Source: Ardenticatenaceae bacterium
Lineage (GTDB): Bacteria; Chloroflexota; Anaerolineae; Promineifilales; Promineifilaceae
Length of the DNA: 64,000 bases
Assembly: GCA_020634495.1 (NCBI GenBank)
Contig: JACKBR010000012.1
Location: forward strand, 1 to 64,000
Direction: 5' to 3'
How positions within the stretch are numbered: position 1 is the first letter of the stretch; the number at the start of each line of letters is the position of its first letter. The notes under the pieces were generated by a model that saw only the letters and a program-made list of their open reading frames with translations, was not told the DNA's origin and ran no database searches. Positions 60,261 through 64,000 of this stretch are shown piece by piece. A program made the translations under genes and the position numbers.

Positions 60261-61882
60261 AATCGGAAAAGCGTTTGGAGATGGGGAGATTGGAGATTGG
60301 AGACTGGAGATTAGGCAATTCCCAATCTCCAGTCTCCAATCTCCTAAAAAACCAGTGGCTGTGGCTTCTCGCTGTCCTCCTCCTCGCTATTCTCCTCCGC
60401 CTGCCCGCCTTGGACATGCTGATTGACAACGATGGCGGGGCGCGTGCTTACCACGCCCGGCTCATTTTGGCGGGGGAACCGCTGTACGGCACGCACCACA
60501 CGGGGCATCATCTGCCCGCGATTTACTACACCTACGCCACGGCAATGGCCCTTTTTGGCGACAGCACCTGGGCTATCCAGTTTTTCCTGCTGCTGTGGAC
60601 AATCCCGACGGTTTATTTTTTATATTTGCTGGCGCTGGAATTGACCGAGGATGGGGGAACGGCCGTACTCGCCGCGCTCTTTTACGCCATTCTCAGCGCT
60701 CATTTGCAACTGTGGGGCCAAACAGCCGAGACGGAACTGTTTGCCAATTTGTTTAGGATTACGGCCGTTTGGCTGCTGGTGGTTTTGCTAAAGCGGCAAA
60801 AACCAGCCTGGCAGTTTGTCTGTGTGGGGCTGTTGGCAGCTGCTGCATTTCTTTTCAAGGCGGTTTATCTTTCACCTGTAGCGATTTGTGCGATGGCACT
60901 GCTGCTTGTGTGGTGGCAAACGCGGCAGCAGGCTGGGGCCGGGCGTTTATTTTGGCAGCGGGCCCTGTGGAGTGGAGCGGGCTTTGTGTTGGGGATTACG
61001 GCCGTTGCTGCCTATTTTGCCTGGCAAGGCGTTTTGCCCCGGCTGATGCAGGTGTTTACACTGGTCGGTGCATACAGCGAACGCTCCACAGGCTTGAATG
61101 AAGAAGTGGTCACAGGTACTGTGCGTTTTTTGCTGTATCCCTTGCTGCCGCTTTGGGGGCTGGCGGTGAATAATGCGGTGCTGCTGCTGTATAGTTTAGC
61201 GGGATTTTTGCTGCTGCTTATGAAACGGCCGTGGCGTAAAGGGCTGCTCGTTCTATTGCCAATATGGTTCGTGCTGTCGTTTGTTGAGGCTGGGTTGAAG
61301 CTGGAGCTGTTTGCCCATTATTATTTGCTCATCGTGCCTGCGCTTTCATTGCTGGCGGCCTGGTTTTTGCGGAAGCTGTATCAAGATTTGGTTGGTGCTG
61401 GGCGAGGACGGTTGGGAACGGCCGTGTTCACCGGGTTGCTCCTGGCCGCATTGCTGGTTAGCGTCTTTGAAAATGGTACTTATTATCGCCAATACCTTCG
61501 CTATTTTGGTGGCGAGGTGAGCCAGGCACAATTCATCGAGGACGGCTGGCCTGACTTTGGCGAGCGGCTGGTGCGTGTTACAGAATTGGCTGATTATGTC
61601 AAGCAGACAACAGAGCCTACAGATAAAATTTACGATTGGTCGCAGGACGTCCAGCTTTACTTTTTGGCTGAACGACAAAGCCCAGTGGATATTATCTGGC
61701 CTTATGATTTGGAAGCGACGCAAAATCTGGAGGCCTTGTTTGGGCCACAAACGCAGCTCATCATCATTGATCAACGGCGCGAGCCCACCCCACCGGACTG
61801 GTTCATGGCGGAATTGACTGCCAATTACGAACGGGTCGCCCAGTTTGACGAGCAGCTAATCTACCAAAGAGTATCTGATTGA
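60257..61882 (+). CDS. GT39-like membrane glycosyltransferase
   Basis: 541 residues, with the ATG overlapping the previous stop (ATGA). The first 30 residues (KSEKRLEMGRLEIGDWRLGN and SQSPVSNL) are encoded by the third GGAGATTGG element. A normal transferase then begins: 'WLWLLAVLLLAILLRLPAL', 'IDNDGGARAYHARLI', 'THHTGHHLPAIYYTYATAMA' and 'GQTAETELFANLFRI'. About ten helices and a C-terminal soluble domain are visible. The loop 'LDMLIDNDGGARAYH' is in the position of the catalytic acidic residues of GT-C enzymes. It is coupled translationally to the upstream transferase. Confidence 0.8.
   Translation: MKSEKRLEMGRLEIGDWRLGNSQSPVSNLLKNQWLWLLAVLLLAILLRLPALDMLIDNDGGARAYHARLILAGEPLYGTHHTGHHLPAIYYTYATAMALFGDSTWAIQFFLLLWTIPTVYFLYLLALELTEDGGTAVLAALFYAILSAHLQLWGQTAETELFANLFRITAVWLLVVLLKRQKPAWQFVCVGLLAAAAFLFKAVYLSPVAICAMALLLVWWQTRQQAGAGRLFWQRALWSGAGFVLGITAVAAYFAWQGVLPRLMQVFTLVGAYSERSTGLNEEVVTGTVRFLLYPLLPLWGLAVNNAVLLLYSLAGFLLLLMKRPWRKGLLVLLPIWFVLSFVEAGLKLELFAHYYLLIVPALSLLAAWFLRKLYQDLVGAGRGRLGTAVFTGLLLAALLVSVFENGTYYRQYLRYFGGEVSQAQFIEDGWPDFGERLVRVTELADYVKQTTEPTDKIYDWSQDVQLYFLAERQSPVDIIWPYDLEATQNLEALFGPQTQLIIIDQRREPTPPDWFMAELTANYERVAQFDEQLIYQRVSD
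60276..60345. repeat. GGAGATTGG palindromic element, copy 3 (in the gene start)
   Basis: 'TGGAGATGGGGAGATTGGAG' with ATTGGAGACTGGAGATT on the left, 'CCCAATCTCCAGTCTCCAAT' with CTCC on the right. It is translated in frame near the N-terminus. Confidence 0.8.
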
Positions 61883-61888
61883 TTTTTC

Positions 61889-61955
61889 ACCGCAGAGGAC
61901 GCGGAGATCGCAGAGAAAACTTAAAACCTCTGCGCCCTCCGCGCTCTCTGCGGTA
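61889..61955. repeat. CCGCAGAGGACGCGGAG-type palindrome
   Basis: 'CACCGCAGAGGACGCGGAGA' with TCGCAGAG on the left, CTCTGCGCCCTCCGCGCTCT with CTGCGGT on the right. It separates the two last transferase genes. Confidence 0.75.
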
Positions 61956-61963
61956 AAGAAAGC

Positions 61964-63523
61964 ATGGAGAAGGGAATGAATTTATTAGGCAAGCGGCGGT
62001 TATGGGTGATTGTGGCGGCAGGCATTGGGCTGGCGCTGTTTTTGGGCTTTGCGGCGCAAAACAAGCTGGGTTTTCCGCTGGATGATGCCTGGATTCACCA
62101 AACCTATGCGCGGAATTTGGCGCGATACGGCCGTCTCGAATTTATTCCCGGCGTCAGCAGCGCAGGTTCTACGTCTCCGCTTTGGACGCTGCTGCTGGCT
62201 TTGGGCTACTTACTCCGCGTGCCGTATTTATTGTGGGCGTACCTGCTGGGCGGCCTGTGCCTGGTCTGGCTGGGGTGGAGCGGGATGCACCTTTGGCGCA
62301 CCCTTTGGCCTGCACTGGCTGATCGCGATTGGCTGGCCGGAGTGGTGCTGGTGCTGACCTGGCCATTGCTGTGGGCAGCGACCAGCGGCATGGAAACCCT
62401 CTTTTTTGCCGCGCTGGGCTTGCAGCTTGTCGGTTGGTACGCGGCATTAGCCACGGCCAGGGCGGTGCCGCTGCGAAAGGTCGCGCAGCTAGGCTTTTTT
62501 GCGGGTTTGTTCATTCTTATTCGCCCCGATGGGTTGGGGCTGCTGCTGCTTGTTCTCATTGGGTTATGGCTGCTGCCCGCATCCTTTGCTGAACGATTGC
62601 GACGGGAAGGGGTATTTTTGGGAACGGCCGTCCTTCCTCTGCTGCCTTATTTTCTATTTAACTGGCAAACAAGCGGCACCCTTTGGCCTAACACACTGTA
62701 TGCCAAGCAGGTGGAATACGCTGTAGCTTTAGCCCAGCCTTTTATTGCCAGGCTGGCCCAACTGCTTTTTTTAAGCCTGGGAGGGCCAGCTTCTGGCTGG
62801 CGTGGAATTAGTAGTCCGCACTTGCTCTTGCTGCCGGGTTTAGTGGTGGCTGCCTGGCAGGCGCTAAAGGCAGATTGGGCTCAGCGGCGGTTGCTTTTCC
62901 TGCTGCCGTTGCTATGGGCCAGCGGCCATGTGTTCCTTTATGCCTGGCGTTTACCGGTGACGTTTCAACACGGCCGTTATCTCATACCGATTATGCCAAT
63001 TTGGGTCATTTATGGCCTGGCGGGATGGGTCCTAGTACTGTTATATAGTTCGTCAGAAAGTGGCCGTACCTTGTGGCTAGGACAACAGGTAGCGCGCCTA
63101 TCCTTTACAATCATAATGATGTTTTTCTTGTTGCAAGGGGCCTTTGCTTTTGCAACAGATGTAGCCATCGTTGAAGGGGAAATGGTCACCGTGGCGGAGT
63201 GGTTGTCAACCAACACCCCGCCCGGTGCCCTAATTGCTTCACATGATATAGGTGCAATTGGATATTTTGCAGAACGGCCGTTACTTGATTTGGCTGGCCT
63301 CATTTCACCAGAAGTTATTCCATTGCTACAAAGTGAAACTGCATTGGCTCAATATATCTTGAACAGTGATGCACAATACCTGGTGACAGCGCCGGGGTGG
63401 CCTTATTCTCAAATTGTAAACCAGCCAACCACCCTGTTACGCTTTGCCACAAACTTTGCCATTACCAAAGAGCAGGGGCTAAATAATATGACGGTTTATC
63501 AGTTAACGGTACCGGAGTCCTAG
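61964..63523 (+). CDS. GT-C-like membrane glycosyltransferase
   Basis: 519 residues (MEKGMNLLGK; the second Met is an alternative start). About eleven membrane helices. The first external loop is 'LGFPLDDAWIHQTYARNLAR', with an Asp-Asp pair in the catalytic position of GT-C enzymes, and 'GSTSPLWTLLLALGYLL' follows, typical of this branch. The C-terminal part ('GEMVTVAEWLSTNTPPGALI', 'DIGAIGYFAERPLLDLAGL') is a soluble domain of the kind seen in similar Chloroflexota proteins. It would transfer a sugar outside the cell; the acceptor is unknown. Confidence 0.8.
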   Translation: MEKGMNLLGKRRLWVIVAAGIGLALFLGFAAQNKLGFPLDDAWIHQTYARNLARYGRLEFIPGVSSAGSTSPLWTLLLALGYLLRVPYLLWAYLLGGLCLVWLGWSGMHLWRTLWPALADRDWLAGVVLVLTWPLLWAATSGMETLFFAALGLQLVGWYAALATARAVPLRKVAQLGFFAGLFILIRPDGLGLLLLVLIGLWLLPASFAERLRREGVFLGTAVLPLLPYFLFNWQTSGTLWPNTLYAKQVEYAVALAQPFIARLAQLLFLSLGGPASGWRGISSPHLLLLPGLVVAAWQALKADWAQRRLLFLLPLLWASGHVFLYAWRLPVTFQHGRYLIPIMPIWVIYGLAGWVLVLLYSSSESGRTLWLGQQVARLSFTIIMMFFLLQGAFAFATDVAIVEGEMVTVAEWLSTNTPPGALIASHDIGAIGYFAERPLLDLAGLISPEVIPLLQSETALAQYILNSDAQYLVTAPGWPYSQIVNQPTTLLRFATNFAITKEQGLNNMTVYQLTVPES

Positions 63524-63535
63524 TACCGTTTTGTC
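63505..63535 (+). terminator. Weak hairpin overlapping the last transferase stop
   Basis: AACGGTAC and GTACCGTT pair with a 10-nt loop that includes the stop codon, followed by TTGTCC. It is only a weak terminator candidate. Confidence 0.3.
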
Positions 63536-63658
63536 CGAAACCTGTTATACTGAATTTGCTCCTGTATTTCCATCATACAATTATTTCCATCTTTTTCTTA
63601 CAACCAATCATTTTTCTATGGTGAACAACGAAACTGACGAAAATTTTTTTTAAGTAGA

Positions 63659-63688
63659 TTGACATTTGATAGCTACCATAAACATAAA
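63659..63688 (+). promoter_or_regulatory. Candidate promoter of the NarL-type regulator
   Basis: A consensus TTGACA at 63659-63664, an 18-bp spacer, then CATAAA at 63683-63688, 44 bases before the GTG start. Confidence 0.4.
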
Positions 63689-63731
63689 CAAGATGTTTGC
63701 AGGGTACAAAATACAGAGCGAGGTAAAAATT

Positions 63732-64000
63732 GTGACAGAACAAACCGAATTACTTATAGTTGATGATCATCCCGTTTTCCGCCAGGGTCTACGTGACGTG
63801 CTAGAAACTGATTCGCGCATGAAGGTGATTGGGGAAGCGGCCGACGGTGAAGTTGCTATTGAGATGGCCTATGAAGTTAATCCAGAAGTGATCTTAATGG
63901 ACATTAATTTGCCGACGATCAATGGGTTGCAGGTTACGCGGAAGATCAAGGCGCAGCTGCCAGATGTAAAGGTGATCATGATTACTGGCTACGATGATGC
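63732..64000 (+). CDS. Response regulator, NarL/LuxR type (partial, C-terminus outside window)
   Basis: The first 89 residues from GTG 63732; GAGGT lies 8 bases upstream. An ATG at 63693 in the same frame is possible. The receiver domain shows the acidic pair DD in 'LLIVDDHPVFRQGLRDVLE', the phospho-acceptor in 'NPEVILMDINLPTINGLQ' and Thr in 'VIMITGYDD'. 'DDHPVFRQGL' is typical of NarL-family regulators, whose output is a C-terminal LuxR helix-turn-helix. That part is beyond the window edge, so the DNA-binding assignment is inferred. Confidence 0.85.
   Translation, partial: MTEQTELLIVDDHPVFRQGLRDVLETDSRMKVIGEAADGEVAIEMAYEVNPEVILMDINLPTINGLQVTRKIKAQLPDVKVIMITGYDD

Noticed and set aside
97..63282. 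ACGGCCGT as an operator or transcription-factor site
   Set aside because: About 120 copies, most of them inside genes and without positional relation to promoters, are not compatible with an ordinary operator.
1..64000. CRISPR array
   Set aside because: No regularly spaced direct repeats with unique spacers were seen; the repeats present are palindromic and scattered.
1..64000. tRNA or rRNA genes
   Set aside because: Intergenic gaps were read for cloverleaf arms and CCA ends and nothing convincing was found.

Overview
The window looks like a chromosomal stretch of an uncultured filamentous-type Chloroflexota bacterium, probably class Anaerolineae. The case rests on the gene families: peptide-binding lipoproteins with repeated valine/threonine-rich linkers after the lipobox, glycosyltransferase-39-like membrane proteins, DUF6754-type proteins and a MutL-like ASKHA protein in a membrane-protein cluster. 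It is inferred from protein reading only; no rRNA or tRNA gene was found to anchor it. About 50 genes are present, with moderate GC content.

Layout: 1-6.9 kb holds minus-strand genes (a partial galactokinase-like GHMP kinase, a secreted Fn3-like protein, a helicase-associated-domain protein, a small unknown protein), a decayed lipid-kinase pseudogene and a plus-strand membrane acyltransferase. A tightly packed plus-strand operon of unknown function follows at 7.1-16.2 kb: a small protein, a DUF6754-like protein, membrane proteins, a 1052-residue zinc-ribbon protein with about 16 D-W-L repeats, a MutL-like ATPase-fold protein, a biotinyl-like-fold protein and an LPQTG-ended surface protein. 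Then come a REC-kinase-REC-pseudokinase signalling protein, a PspA envelope-stress operon (19.1-22.0 kb), ribosomal protein L9, a RodZ-like protein and a broken, partly duplicated rimO (23.8-26.8 kb).

From 27 to 42 kb are housekeeping and regulatory genes: TfoX-like, DUF3291, asnS, a YbhN-like flippase-type protein, Nudix, an ECF sigma/anti-sigma pair with an ABC exporter, methyltransferase, epimerase, metallo-beta-lactamase fold, mutY, TPR and HELTH-motif proteins. A complete oligopeptide ABC importer lies at 42.9-49.8 kb. The last part is a response regulator fused to a Roadblock-like domain, a HAD phosphatase, and an 11-kb glycan block (polyprenyl-phosphate mannose synthase-like GT2, methyltransferase, and six polytopic glycosyltransferase-like proteins, two of them frameshifted), then the start of a NarL-type regulator. 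In the glycan block the GT2 enzyme plausibly supplies the lipid-linked sugar that the membrane transferases use.

Two window-wide patterns stand out. The octamer ACGGCCGT (core of AACGGCCGTT) occurs about 120 times by my reading, where about one is expected, in genes and between them, on both strands and in all frames. It is absent from a 7.9-kb stretch covering the peptide importer. In addition, several families of palindromic repeats sit between genes, and one family (GGAGATTGG-type) also lies inside two reading frames and is translated in frame.
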